Positions 34,759-43,675 of a stretch of 64,000 nucleotides of DNA are shown here, piece by piece; position 1 is the stretch's first letter, and every line of letters begins with the position of its first letter. The DNA is from DAIOEK01 sp036746315 (lineage in GTDB: Bacteria > Chloroflexota > Anaerolineae > Anaerolineales > Anaerolineaceae), in the NCBI GenBank assembly GCA_036746315.1, contig DAIOEK010000001.1, forward strand, positions 114,008 through 178,007, in the 5' to 3' direction. The notes under the pieces are model-generated. The model saw only the letters and a list, made by a program, of their open reading frames with translations. It was not told the origin of the DNA and searched no databases. The position numbers were made by a program, and so were the translations under genes.

Positions 34759-35604
34759 ATGCCAACAACACAGATTGATCAGATCCTTGCCTCCGTGGAC
34801 AAAATGCGTCCCATGCCAACCAGCATCACCCGGATTCTCAACGCATTGGATGATCCTAACAACACCGCCGGGGTTATCAGCGATTTGATCGGTCTTGATC
34901 AGGCATTGGCAGCTTCGGTTTTACAGATGGCAAATTCTGCTTCCATGGGGTTCAGCTTCGTTTGCTCCTCAATTTCAGATGCTGTTATGCGTCTTGGCTT
35001 CAAACGGATCAAAAACCTGGTATTGGGTGCTGCCTCTTCAGGTCCGCTCACTCGTCGTTTGAATGGCTATCGCCTGGGTGCAGGCGAGTTGTGGAACCAT
35101 TCGGTTGCCACGGCTACCATTGCTCAATGGATTTCCCGTTTTCTCCACTATCCTGATCCTGAAGAAGCGTACGTTGCCGGTCTGCTGCATGATATGGGCA
35201 AATTGATTCTGGATCAGTATATGAATGTTGATTACATGCGTATTCTGGAATTGATGCGTAACTATGATCTGGCGTTATGGCAGGTGGAAGAAAAACTGTT
35301 GGGTATTGACCATTCGGCGGTGGGCAGCTTGATGGCACAAAAATGGAATTTTCCCCCCATATTGGTCGAAGCGATCCGTTATCATCATGCGCCATCTTTT
35401 GCAAAAACAAAACCGACATTGGGCGCAATTATAAATATCGCCAATGCTTTCAGTAAAAATGCGACTTACGCGTTGTTGGATCCTCATGGACAGCGGGTGC
35501 ATCCGGAAGCGATGAATATTCTTGGCATGGATGAACCTCAACTTAATCGCATGCGCGAATTGGTACTGGAGTACCAGTTTTCAAATTCTTCCCGACCTCA
35601 ATAA
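34759..35604 (+). CDS. HDOD-domain signalling protein (flagellar operon copy)
   Basis: A 281-residue HDOD protein paralogous to the che-operon copy at 15778. It shows MRPMPTSITRILNALDDP at the start, LDQALAASVLQMANSAS, AYVAGLLHDMGKLILD and AIRYHHAPS. It keeps more of the HD pattern (LLHDMGK) than its paralogue. It interrupts the fliQ-fliR pair with 15 bases before and 3 after. With the next receiver gene it may form a signalling pair acting on flagellar export or gene expression; this is inferred only from position. Confidence 0.82.
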   Translation: MPTTQIDQILASVDKMRPMPTSITRILNALDDPNNTAGVISDLIGLDQALAASVLQMANSASMGFSFVCSSISDAVMRLGFKRIKNLVLGAASSGPLTRRLNGYRLGAGELWNHSVATATIAQWISRFLHYPDPEEAYVAGLLHDMGKLILDQYMNVDYMRILELMRNYDLALWQVEEKLLGIDHSAVGSLMAQKWNFPPILVEAIRYHHAPSFAKTKPTLGAIINIANAFSKNATYALLDPHGQRVHPEAMNILGMDEPQLNRMRELVLEYQFSNSSRPQ

Positions 35605-35607
35605 GCG

Positions 35608-36015
35608 ATGATAACCCGGCGGCCTTTGGCGATGATTTGCATGAACGATCCTATGGAAAGGGACTTGACCCGGCTGGTATTGCAACGCTCGGGTTTTCAA
35701 TGTGAAGTGATCGAATCCGCTTTGGACCTGGTCAATACGGTGATCCGCTCTCACCCCATTATATTGATTCTGGATGTAGTATTGCCTGGCATGAATGGTT
35801 TGGATGCCGTGATGAATATAAAAAAGGATATGCAATCCAGTGCACCTGCGATTGCAGTAATTTCTTCTCTTACCTTTCCTGAAATTGTGTCAAAAGCGCA
35901 AAAGGCCGGCGTGGATGAGTTCGTAGCAAAGCCCTTGGATGCTGACCAATTGAGGGCTCGCTTGAATAAAATGGTAAACAAAACGTTATCGGCTGGTGTA
36001 AAAAATCCTGAATAG
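35608..36015 (+). CDS. Stand-alone receiver-domain protein
   Basis: A 135-residue single receiver domain. The acidic pocket is partly altered (CMNDPMERD, one Asp replaced by Asn), the phospho-acceptor Asp56 is present in LILDVVLPGMNG, a Ser replaces Thr near 87 (VISSLT) and Lys108 lies in VAKPLDADQL. It should be phosphorylatable but is not the canonical CheY of the window. It starts 3 bases after the HDOD gene, so they are probably functional partners, and is placed before fliR. Confidence 0.85.
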   Translation: MITRRPLAMICMNDPMERDLTRLVLQRSGFQCEVIESALDLVNTVIRSHPIILILDVVLPGMNGLDAVMNIKKDMQSSAPAIAVISSLTFPEIVSKAQKAGVDEFVAKPLDADQLRARLNKMVNKTLSAGVKNPE

Positions 36016-36127
36016 ATTAAACGTAATATTTACGCGTTCTTTAGAACCAGTTCATTCCCTCTTTACTGACATAAAAGCGAAACACGAATAACCTTAAGCT
36101 AGACCGTATTAGGACGGTTTAGCCATT

Positions 36128-36889
36128 ATGTTAATATCTGTTGCGCAAGCTCAAATCTTCTTCATGGTCTTTACCCGCATTATGGCGATGGTATTGCCGG
36201 TACCTGTTTTGGGAGGTCAAACGATCCCCACACAGGTGAGAATTGCTTTGGGAATTATTCTCAGTGCCATTCTGATTCCCTGGACGCCTTTACCCGCAGA
36301 GGCGGAGGCTTTGGGTTTGTTTGCATTTGCCGGTGGAATTTTCCGTGAGCTGATCGTTGGCTCTATCGCAGGTATGGCTTCCGTGCTGACTTTTGGCGCG
36401 ATTCAGATGACTGGCGAATTGATGGGGATTGGCAGCGGATTCGGCTCCGGCAGAGTTTTCAACCCGACCCTGGGTGAGTCTGGCTCTGCTGTCGATCAGT
36501 TCTTTATCATGGTGGGGATGTTGCTGTTTGTGGTGATGAATGGTCACCACGTGGTGATTCAGGCTATTCACAAATCATTTGAGATTGTTGCCGTGAACCA
36601 GCCTGTTCCATTTAGTGACCCCGAAACGCTTGTTAGGATGGCAGCGCAGATGATTGCAACCGGGGTTCAAATGGCTTTGCCGGTTGTGGGTGCACTCTTG
36701 CTGGCAGATCTCACCCTGGGGCTGTTGGCTAGGGTGGCTCCCCAGGTACAGGTTTACTTTTTAGGTTTGCCGCTCAAGATTGGGCTTGGCATGTTGGCGG
36801 TTGCGTTCAGCTTCACCATTGCGATCCCAATGATGCAGCGGATGTTTCAATCTATTGGACCACGAATGTTGGAATTAATAACCAGATAG
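36128..36889 (+). CDS. fliR: Flagellar export gate protein FliR
   Basis: An export-gate membrane subunit, 253 residues with about six membrane segments. Conserved stretches include FFMVFTRIMAMVLPVPVLGG, GELMGIGSGFGSGRVFNPT and LLADLTLGLLARVAPQVQVY. A 112-base gap upstream carries no clear promoter; a short ACCGT/ACGGT hairpin is visible just before the start. It lies 6 bases before flhB, as is usual. Confidence 0.95.
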   Translation: MLISVAQAQIFFMVFTRIMAMVLPVPVLGGQTIPTQVRIALGIILSAILIPWTPLPAEAEALGLFAFAGGIFRELIVGSIAGMASVLTFGAIQMTGELMGIGSGFGSGRVFNPTLGESGSAVDQFFIMVGMLLFVVMNGHHVVIQAIHKSFEIVAVNQPVPFSDPETLVRMAAQMIATGVQMALPVVGALLLADLTLGLLARVAPQVQVYFLGLPLKIGLGMLAVAFSFTIAIPMMQRMFQSIGPRMLELITR

Positions 36890-36895
36890 ACCATT

Positions 36896-37972
36896 ATGTC
36901 GGATAAAACAGAAGCACCTACTCATCGAAGATTGGAGGAAGCCCGCCAGGAGGGGCAGGTTGCCCGCAGCCTGGAATTGAATACGGCTGTGATTCTGCTG
37001 GTGGGTACACTTTTACTTCGCGGACCGGGTGCAGAACTTGTCAGATTGATCAAGGAGTTGATCGTTTCATCCATTTTGATGATGCCCGATATTGAAGTCA
37101 GTGGCACATGGTTAAAGGATTTTGCATTTCAACAGGTGATGAGTTTTGCTCCGACCATCGGTGTTATTTTGGCTGGTCTGCTGATTTCCGGGGTGTCTGT
37201 CACGCTGGTGCAGACCGGTTTTCTATGGGCGAACAAGAAGATCGGTTTTGACTTCAAAAGGGTAAACCCTATTTCCGGTTTTAAGCGTATCTTCTCAGGG
37301 CAGGGTCTGATTGAGCTTGGTCGGGCGTTGTTGAAACTGGCGCTGGTGGGTTATGTAGCCTACAGTTTTCTGAAGGCACATATGCAGGAAATCTTGTACC
37401 TTGGCAACAATGACCTGGCATCTGGCGTAACCGAGTGGTCTCAATTGGCGCTGACGCTGGGCATCCGCGTGGGCTCGGCATACCTGGCACTGGCTGCCGC
37501 CGATTATGCCTTCCAACGCTGGCGCTTCACGCGCTCCATGCGGATGACCAAGGAAGAAGTGAAGGAAGATTTCAAACGTTCTGAAGGCGATCCTTTCCTG
37601 CGCGGGAGAATACGAGCACAGCAGCGAAAGATTGCCCGTACCCGAATGATGAGTAACGTCCACAAAGCCAAAGTGGTGGTAACCAACCCGACCCACTTCG
37701 CAGTCGCACTGGATTACGATGCGGATGCAATGCATGCCCCACGAGTGCTGGCAAAAGGTGCATTCCATGTTGCTCAGCGCATCGTCGACATTGCCAGGGA
37801 AAATCACGTTCCGGTCATACAGAATGTGCCCCTGGCGCGCTCACTCTACCGGATGGTGGAAGTGGATCAGGAAATTCCGCCGGAAATGTATCTGGCTGTT
37901 GCCGAAGTTCTGGCTTATGTGTACCGGCTGAACAAACCATCTTTGACACAGCCTATGCACGCCAATTCATAG
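36896..37972 (+). CDS. flhB: Flagellar export switch protein FlhB
   Basis: The export-specificity switch, 358 residues. The N-terminus is EAPTHRRLEEARQEGQVARS, four membrane segments follow, then the cytoplasmic domain with the autocleavage motif NPTH at 264-267 (VVVTNPTHFAVALDY). Cleavage between Asn and Pro allows the change from rod/hook to filament export when hook length is sensed by FliK. A small FlhB C-domain-like protein is encoded separately at 48609-48911. Confidence 0.96.
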   Translation: MSDKTEAPTHRRLEEARQEGQVARSLELNTAVILLVGTLLLRGPGAELVRLIKELIVSSILMMPDIEVSGTWLKDFAFQQVMSFAPTIGVILAGLLISGVSVTLVQTGFLWANKKIGFDFKRVNPISGFKRIFSGQGLIELGRALLKLALVGYVAYSFLKAHMQEILYLGNNDLASGVTEWSQLALTLGIRVGSAYLALAAADYAFQRWRFTRSMRMTKEEVKEDFKRSEGDPFLRGRIRAQQRKIARTRMMSNVHKAKVVVTNPTHFAVALDYDADAMHAPRVLAKGAFHVAQRIVDIARENHVPVIQNVPLARSLYRMVEVDQEIPPEMYLAVAEVLAYVYRLNKPSLTQPMHANS

Positions 37973-37989
37973 AGGTTTAGAGGTATTCA

Positions 37990-40080
37990 ATGGTCGCATC
38001 CAATCCAACTGCAAATCTTTCCAGCCTGCGCAACCTGTTCAAATCCAGGGATATTGCACTCGCGTTTGGCTTGATAGTTATTGTTGGTTTGATGATTATC
38101 CCCCTGCCGCCTGTTCTGGTGGATTTGCTGGTTGCGCTCAATCTGGCTTTATCCATCGGTGTAATGCTGCTGACTATGTACATCTCACAGCCGATGGAGT
38201 TTTCGGTCTTTCCAACCTTCTTGCTGCTCATCACATTGTTTCGATTGGGCATTAATATTTCTGCCAGCCGTCTGATTCTGCTTGAAGGCAATGCCGGCAA
38301 GGCGATCGAAACCTTCGGCACCTTGATCGTCGGCGGGAATTATGTCGTGGGTGTGGTCATTTTTCTCATGTTGATGATCATTCAGTTTGTGGTAATCAAC
38401 AGTGGTGCCGGACGTGTGGCAGAAGTATCCGCCCGCTTCACATTGGACGCCATGCCCGGCAAGCAACTTTCCATTGATGCGGATTTGAACGCCGGGATTA
38501 TTGATGAGAATGAAGCTCGTGCCCGCCGCAAGCAGGTGGAGACTGAAGCTGACTTCTATGGAGCGATGGATGGCGCCAGCAAATTTGTGCGGGGCGATTC
38601 CATTGCAGCAATTATCATTATGCTGGTCAACGTAATTGGTGGTTTTGTCATTGGCATGGTCCAGCGTAACCTCGAACTAACCCAGGCGTTGCAGACTTAT
38701 ACCCTGCTCACGGTCGGTGCGGGATTGGCAATTCAAATTCCAGCGCTCCTGGTATCATCGGCAGCCGGTTTGATTGTTACCCGATCTACTTCCGAAAAGT
38801 CGTTGGGCACGGATCTGTTTGGACAGCTGTCCAACTTCAATACATTGGCGGTGGCTGCGGGAATGATCACTTTGATGGCACTGGTCCCCGGTTTGCCCAA
38901 GTTGCCGTTTGTGGGGGTGGGTGGTTCTCTGGGTGTGGCGGCTTACTATGTTTCCAAGTACCAGAAAAAAGAACAGGAAATGAAGCAGTTACCGGAGAGC
39001 GCAGCGGGACCGGTGGCGTCGGCTGAACCGGAGACTCCCGAAGATATGCTTAACATGGTGGTGGTCGATCCGATGGAGTTGGAAATCGGCTACAGCCTGA
39101 TACCCATGATCGACAACGATCAGACCGATAACTTGTTGAAAAGGATTACCGGTATCCGCCGCCAGATTATGGCCGAATTGGGTTTGATCCTGCCGGTGGT
39201 ACGCATCCGCGATAACCTGCGCCTGCAGCCTTCTCAATACCGGATAAAGGTCCGTGGGCAGGAGGTTGCCAAGGGCGAATTGATGTTGGGTAATATGCTC
39301 GCGATTCCCGGTAATGAAGCTGATCCGAACTTGAAGGGGATGCCCACAACGGAACCGGCTTTTGGCTTGCCTGCGCAATGGATTCCCGAAGCCGAGCAGG
39401 GCAGGGCGGAACTGATGGGATACACAGTGGTCAATCCCCTGTCGGTTCTCAGCACCCACCTGACTGAAATTGTGCGTGGCTACGCACCTGATTTGCTCAA
39501 TCGACAGATGGTGCAGGAAATGCTCAATCAATTGAAATCGCGCAGCCCGGCATCGGTGGAAGGTGTGGTGCCTGAGATCTTGAGCCTGAGTGAATTTCAA
39601 ACCGTGTTGCGTAATTTATTGCGCGAACGGGTTCCCATTCGCGATTTGAGTGGAATTCTCGAAGTGGTTGCCAATAATGCTACAGTCACCCGTGACCCTA
39701 ACATTTTGGCAGAGGCTGTTCGCCAGACCATGTCGCATACCCTCTCTTCTCTTTATCGCGATACGGAAAACACATTGCATGTATTCACACTCTCGCCCCA
39801 ATTGGAGAGCACTCTGCGATCTTCGCTTGGTGTTTCAGATTCTGGCGTCGGTTTTCAGATCGATGCTTCTCTCGCGCAGATTATTCTGCGTAATACCGGT
39901 GAAAAAATGGAAACACTGGCTGGGCTGGGTCACATGCCGATCCTGCTTTGCCCGCGTGAACTGCGTATGGCTTTCAAACGTTTGGTGGAACAATCCCTTA
40001 CCAACCTCGTGGTTCTGGCTTATTCGGAAATCAGCCCCGGAACAAAAGTAAAAGCACATGGCATGGTTGAAATGAATTGA
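37990..40080 (+). CDS. flhA: Flagellar export protein FlhA
   Basis: The major export-gate protein, 696 residues. About eight membrane segments in the first 320 residues include the FHIPEP-type loop (GGRVAEV-like region VNSGAGRVAEVSARFTLDAM, MPGKQLSIDADLNAG). A long cytoplasmic domain docks chaperone-substrate complexes. It follows flhB by 17 bases. Length and motifs are standard. Confidence 0.96.
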   Translation: MVASNPTANLSSLRNLFKSRDIALAFGLIVIVGLMIIPLPPVLVDLLVALNLALSIGVMLLTMYISQPMEFSVFPTFLLLITLFRLGINISASRLILLEGNAGKAIETFGTLIVGGNYVVGVVIFLMLMIIQFVVINSGAGRVAEVSARFTLDAMPGKQLSIDADLNAGIIDENEARARRKQVETEADFYGAMDGASKFVRGDSIAAIIIMLVNVIGGFVIGMVQRNLELTQALQTYTLLTVGAGLAIQIPALLVSSAAGLIVTRSTSEKSLGTDLFGQLSNFNTLAVAAGMITLMALVPGLPKLPFVGVGGSLGVAAYYVSKYQKKEQEMKQLPESAAGPVASAEPETPEDMLNMVVVDPMELEIGYSLIPMIDNDQTDNLLKRITGIRRQIMAELGLILPVVRIRDNLRLQPSQYRIKVRGQEVAKGELMLGNMLAIPGNEADPNLKGMPTTEPAFGLPAQWIPEAEQGRAELMGYTVVNPLSVLSTHLTEIVRGYAPDLLNRQMVQEMLNQLKSRSPASVEGVVPEILSLSEFQTVLRNLLRERVPIRDLSGILEVVANNATVTRDPNILAEAVRQTMSHTLSSLYRDTENTLHVFTLSPQLESTLRSSLGVSDSGVGFQIDASLAQIILRNTGEKMETLAGLGHMPILLCPRELRMAFKRLVEQSLTNLVVLAYSEISPGTKVKAHGMVEMN

Positions 40081-40095
40081 TGGTAGAGGTGAAAG

Positions 40096-41394
40096 ATGAG
40101 TACAAAAACCTTTCGAGCTCCTAATATGATGGCTGCCCTGCAGGAAGTACAACGCGACATGGGGCCTAACGCGATTGTACTTTCCATGCGTGAAATCCCC
40201 TCCGGACCGGCATGGCAGGTTTGGAGCAAGCCGGGCGTGGAAATTGTCGCTACCACCGAACTTCCCTCTCCCAACATCCCGGTGGCATCCCCCAAGCCCC
40301 AGCAGGAAAATATCCCTGGGCGCAAGGAAATTGAAGACATTCTCAATGCACTTGCAGCTAAAAAGGGCTTTACCTCGGCGTCATCTCCGCAAGTGGTTGC
40401 GCCGGCACGCGAAATCAGGCAGCGGGCGCATTTGGGTACCAGGGCTGAACCGGCAAAATGGACTCCGCCCAACCTGGACGGTGAACTCGAAACTGAATTT
40501 GCTGTAGCTTCCGACATTAACATAACAGATCGCCTTGGTGATCTCGTTGATGAGATTTTGCAGGAGCAGCAGGTTGAATCTCAACCCCCAATGCTGGATC
40601 AACCAGACCTGTTGGAAGGGATCTCGAGGAAACTGCTTCGCCAGGGACTCGATCCGCTCTATGTGAACAAGATCGTTGAATCAAATCGCAATGCGCTCAG
40701 CCCGGTCATTCTGCACGATGATGACAAGCTAACCAAATATGTAAAGCGCCAATTGGAGGCTTCGCTCAAGCCGCAAAAGAATAACATGGCGGTCATCCCA
40801 TCCCGGATTATGTGCTTGATTGGTGCCACGGGAAGCGGAAAAACCAGTACCTGCGCAAAGCTTGCCGCATTTTATACCCGCACAATGGGTAAAAAAGTGG
40901 TCTGGGTGTGTGCTGATACCATCCGCGCCGGTGCGATAACCGAAACCAGGACTTATACGGATGTGTTGGATATTCCCCTGTTCTTTGCATATACACCGCA
41001 GGAACTTGGGGAGATCGTAAGCATGCAAAACGACGCTGATCTGATCCTCGTTGATACCGCCGGGGTGAATATGCTGGATGAAGATAAAGTGCTTGAATTG
41101 GGCACTTATCTAAGCCAGGTCCCTGGGAGATCAATTTACCTGACCACGCCGGCAACCACCAAGCTGGCTGATTTATCTCAAGCCGTTTCTACGTTCTCTC
41201 CGTTCAACCTGAAAGGTTTTATCGTTACCAAAATGGATGAGACATATGCTTATGGCGAAATCTTTAACTTGATGCACGAGACCCATTTGCCATTGATGTA
41301 TATTACGCATGGAACCCAGGTGGTAGGGAAAATACATCCAGGCGATCCGGTCACTTTGATTGATGCGATCTTTGCAGGAGGGTTCCGCGGATGA
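40096..41394 (+). CDS. flhF: Flagellar SRP-like GTPase FlhF
   Basis: A signal-recognition-type GTPase that sets flagellar position and number in many bacteria, 432 residues. A basic N-terminal domain (TFRAPNMMAALQEVQRDMGPNAIVLSMRE) and variable middle precede an NG domain with P-loop CLIGATGSGKTSTCAKLAA, VCADTIRAGA, LILVDTAGV and VTKMDE. It overlaps the next gene by 4 bases (ATGA). Its usual partner FlhG (MinD-like) is not encoded after it, and none is seen in the window. Confidence 0.93.
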   Translation: MSTKTFRAPNMMAALQEVQRDMGPNAIVLSMREIPSGPAWQVWSKPGVEIVATTELPSPNIPVASPKPQQENIPGRKEIEDILNALAAKKGFTSASSPQVVAPAREIRQRAHLGTRAEPAKWTPPNLDGELETEFAVASDINITDRLGDLVDEILQEQQVESQPPMLDQPDLLEGISRKLLRQGLDPLYVNKIVESNRNALSPVILHDDDKLTKYVKRQLEASLKPQKNNMAVIPSRIMCLIGATGSGKTSTCAKLAAFYTRTMGKKVVWVCADTIRAGAITETRTYTDVLDIPLFFAYTPQELGEIVSMQNDADLILVDTAGVNMLDEDKVLELGTYLSQVPGRSIYLTTPATTKLADLSQAVSTFSPFNLKGFIVTKMDETYAYGEIFNLMHETHLPLMYITHGTQVVGKIHPGDPVTLIDAIFAGGFRG

Positions 41395-41735
41395 GTGACA
41401 AAACCGAAACAAAAGCCGGAGAAAAAACAGCACCGAAAGCGCCCAAAGGGACACGATTACCGATTCTGTGGGAGACCATCAATACTTTCGGTCAGATCGT
41501 TGTCACCTTGCTGGGGATTTCTGTGGCAGTCATATCGTATATCAATGGCGCAACTTTTTTGATGTGCGCCATCCGGGCAGCGGCGTCTATGTTGGCAGTT
41601 GGCTTGATCGTCTGGTTGATATATTGGATGGTAGCCCGCGGTAGCGTGGATATGATGAAGGACCTGTATGTTGAGCGGCAGGCAGAGATCCGCAAACAAC
41701 AAGGAATTGGCAGAACGATGGATTTTGGCGGTTAG
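41391..41735 (+). CDS. Small two-helix membrane protein in the flhG position
   Basis: A 114-residue protein I do not recognise. A charged, Lys/Ala-rich N-terminus (KTETKAGEKTAPKAPKGT) precedes two hydrophobic segments (about 30-50 and 56-80), followed by a charged tail (DMMKDLYVERQAEIRKQQ). It overlaps flhF by 4 bases and is 7 bases before fliA, the place held by flhG in many genomes. It has no ATPase motif, so it is not a diverged FlhG. The coupling suggests function with FlhF at the membrane; this is speculative. Confidence 0.7.
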   Translation: MSDKTETKAGEKTAPKAPKGTRLPILWETINTFGQIVVTLLGISVAVISYINGATFLMCAIRAAASMLAVGLIVWLIYWMVARGSVDMMKDLYVERQAEIRKQQGIGRTMDFGG

Positions 41736-41742
41736 GTAGTAG

Positions 41743-42510
41743 ATGATCTTGATGGCTGGAGAAGTTGATCTCCTCACTCGTTTCGTTTCCACGCGCTCTC
41801 CGGAATTGCGCGAAGAGCTGGTATTGCGCTATGTATCGCTGGTCCATTTTGTATTGGGTCGCTTGGGCATCTCGCAGGAACTGGGAAACGATTACGAAGA
41901 CATGGTCAACCAGGGATTGATTGGCTTGATCGAGGCGGTTGATAAATATGACCCGGCTTACAATACTCAGTTTTCTACTTATGCCACTGTCCGAATTCGC
42001 GGCAAGGTACTTGATTACCTTCGCTCACTCGACTGGCTTAGCCGGACTGCCCGACACCGTACACGGGATATTCGGCAGGCAATCACAATACTTACTGAAC
42101 GGAACCAGAAGACTCCCACAGATGCGGAGTTGGCTGAATATCTTGGCATGGATATTGAAAAAGTCCAGCAGGCACTAGTCGACTCGAGCCGCGTTTTGGT
42201 TTCGCTGGATGCTGTGATCGATGTGGATGACGAGAGCGAGACTTCATTATATGATACCCTCGCTGATGATGACCAGGAGGATCCTTTTGAGCAGGTTGCC
42301 CGCAAGGATTTGCAAACCCGACTGGTCGAAGCAATGAAAGAGCTGCCGGAACGCGAACAATTGGTTTTATCGCTTTATTACTATGAGGAATTGACTTTGA
42401 AGGAAATCGGTGAAGTTCTGGGAGTTTCCGAATCGCGTGCCTGCCAATTGCATGCGCGGGCGGTTCTGAACCTCCAGGCAATTTTAAAGACCGGAGTGAC
42501 ACATGGCTAA
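41743..42510 (+). CDS. fliA: Flagellar sigma factor FliA (sigma-28)
   Basis: Directs transcription of late flagellar and chemotaxis genes, 255 residues (252 if the ATG at 41752 is used). Region 2 has GLIGLIEAVDKYDP and FSTYATVRIRGKVLDYLR, region 3 PTDAELAEYLGMD, and region 4 LPEREQLVLSLYYYEELTLKEIG with HTH GVSESRACQLHARAV. Its inhibitor FlgM is encoded in the same operon. No perfect sigma-28 promoter was found in the window, so target sites may be diverged or lie outside, for example before flagellin. Confidence 0.95.
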   Translation: MILMAGEVDLLTRFVSTRSPELREELVLRYVSLVHFVLGRLGISQELGNDYEDMVNQGLIGLIEAVDKYDPAYNTQFSTYATVRIRGKVLDYLRSLDWLSRTARHRTRDIRQAITILTERNQKTPTDAELAEYLGMDIEKVQQALVDSSRVLVSLDAVIDVDDESETSLYDTLADDDQEDPFEQVARKDLQTRLVEAMKELPEREQLVLSLYYYEELTLKEIGEVLGVSESRACQLHARAVLNLQAILKTGVTHG

Positions 42511-42895
42511 TACCATCGTACCTGGTTTATTAACAGACACTTTGAGTTTGGTGCAACTGGCACGTGAGACAGCCATGGCGCAGGGTAAGAATGCCCAGGC
42601 GCAAAAACTTACTCCTGTAGTCGACGACCTGAAGACTTTGGTTAAAAGCTCGCAGGAAAATTTGGCTCCAGTGCAACCCAGTGGGATCATGGCGCAGTCT
42701 GATTTCAAGACATTGCTTCAGGCGGCAAAAAGTGTACCCGGTGCCCAGCGTGTCATGCCATCTCAAAGTATTGTAGAACGCAATCAAATGGTGGTGGCAA
42801 TGTCGTCTGGAAATATGCAGGATATTGATATAGCCCGCCAGATGGGCATGACGCGTGAAGAAGTAAGGCTCATCCTGAGCGTACAGGGTAAATAG
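42503..42895 (+). CDS. Small protein of unknown function between fliA and flgF
   Basis: A 130-residue protein whose start overlaps the fliA stop by 8 bases. It is soluble, Gln/Ser-rich and mostly helical, with an HTH-like C-terminus (NMQDIDIARQMGMTREEVRLIL) resembling the end of DUF6115-type flagellar-region proteins found after fliA in Firmicutes. I cannot name the family with confidence. The coupling to fliA suggests a regulatory role. It is followed 9 bases later by the rod gene, with AGGAGG between. Confidence 0.65.
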   Translation: MANTIVPGLLTDTLSLVQLARETAMAQGKNAQAQKLTPVVDDLKTLVKSSQENLAPVQPSGIMAQSDFKTLLQAAKSVPGAQRVMPSQSIVERNQMVVAMSSGNMQDIDIARQMGMTREEVRLILSVQGK

Positions 42896-42904
42896 GAGGT
42901 AGGA

Positions 42905-43663
42905 ATGATTAAAGGATTATATGCGGCTGCTTCAGCAATGTTGGCGAATATTACCCGTCAGCAGGCACTTGCGCATGATGTTGCCAACCTGGATACGCCC
43001 GGATTTAAACAGGTGCTGACCGCTATGGATGATTTTATTACCACGCAGGTCAATCAGGTAAATCCCAACGACCCGCTGCGCACTGTGAATGTGTTGGGTA
43101 GACTTGGCTTGGGCGTGGAAGGTATCACCAACCTTAATGATTTCAGCCAGGGCGGTTTGAAGGAAACCGGTTACGAATTGGACATTGCTCTGGATGGCCC
43201 CGGTTTCTTCAGGGTGAAAACTGCTGCCGGTGAACGGTATACACGCGACGGAAGATTCTTGAAGGATGCGGCAGGAAATCTGGTCACTACCGATGGATAT
43301 AACGTATTGAATACCAGCGGCACCGCCATCAAATTGGGGGATGGCGAAATCAGTATTGCAGAGGATGGCACGATTACTGTGGATGGTACGGCAGCCGGCC
43401 AATTGGGGATTGTAAGTTTCCTGACCCCTGAAACTCAATTGGTCAGAGATGGAGAAAATACTTTCAGCTCCACGGGCGCACCCAATGGAACGGAAAAAGG
43501 CACAGTTGTACAGGGCTATTTGGAGATGTCTAATGCCGATCCAACTCAGATCATGACTCAATTGGTTGAAGTAACGCGTTCTTACGAGGCTGCACAGCAG
43601 ATGGTATCCAACCAGGATGAGCTGCTGGGAAAGACAATCTCTTCTTTGGGCAGAATTGGTTGA
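42905..43663 (+). CDS. flgF: Flagellar rod protein, FlgF type
   Basis: A rod protein of the FlgF/FlgG family, 252 residues. The N-terminal helix MIKGLYAAASAMLANITRQQ precedes the ANLDTPGFKQ motif. The middle domain has LDIALDGPGFF and YTRDGRFLKDAAGNLV, and the C-terminal helix is TRSYEAAQQMVSNQDELLGKTIS. It is the first of a tandem pair; I assign it FlgF by order and by its more divergent sequence, but the two could be reversed. Confidence 0.85.
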   Translation: MIKGLYAAASAMLANITRQQALAHDVANLDTPGFKQVLTAMDDFITTQVNQVNPNDPLRTVNVLGRLGLGVEGITNLNDFSQGGLKETGYELDIALDGPGFFRVKTAAGERYTRDGRFLKDAAGNLVTTDGYNVLNTSGTAIKLGDGEISIAEDGTITVDGTAAGQLGIVSFLTPETQLVRDGENTFSSTGAPNGTEKGTVVQGYLEMSNADPTQIMTQLVEVTRSYEAAQQMVSNQDELLGKTISSLGRIG

Positions 43664-43675
43664 GAGAGGTAATCA

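Noticed and set aside
41391..41735. Diverged FlhG
   Set aside because: It has no P-loop or MinD fold signs, only two membrane helices.
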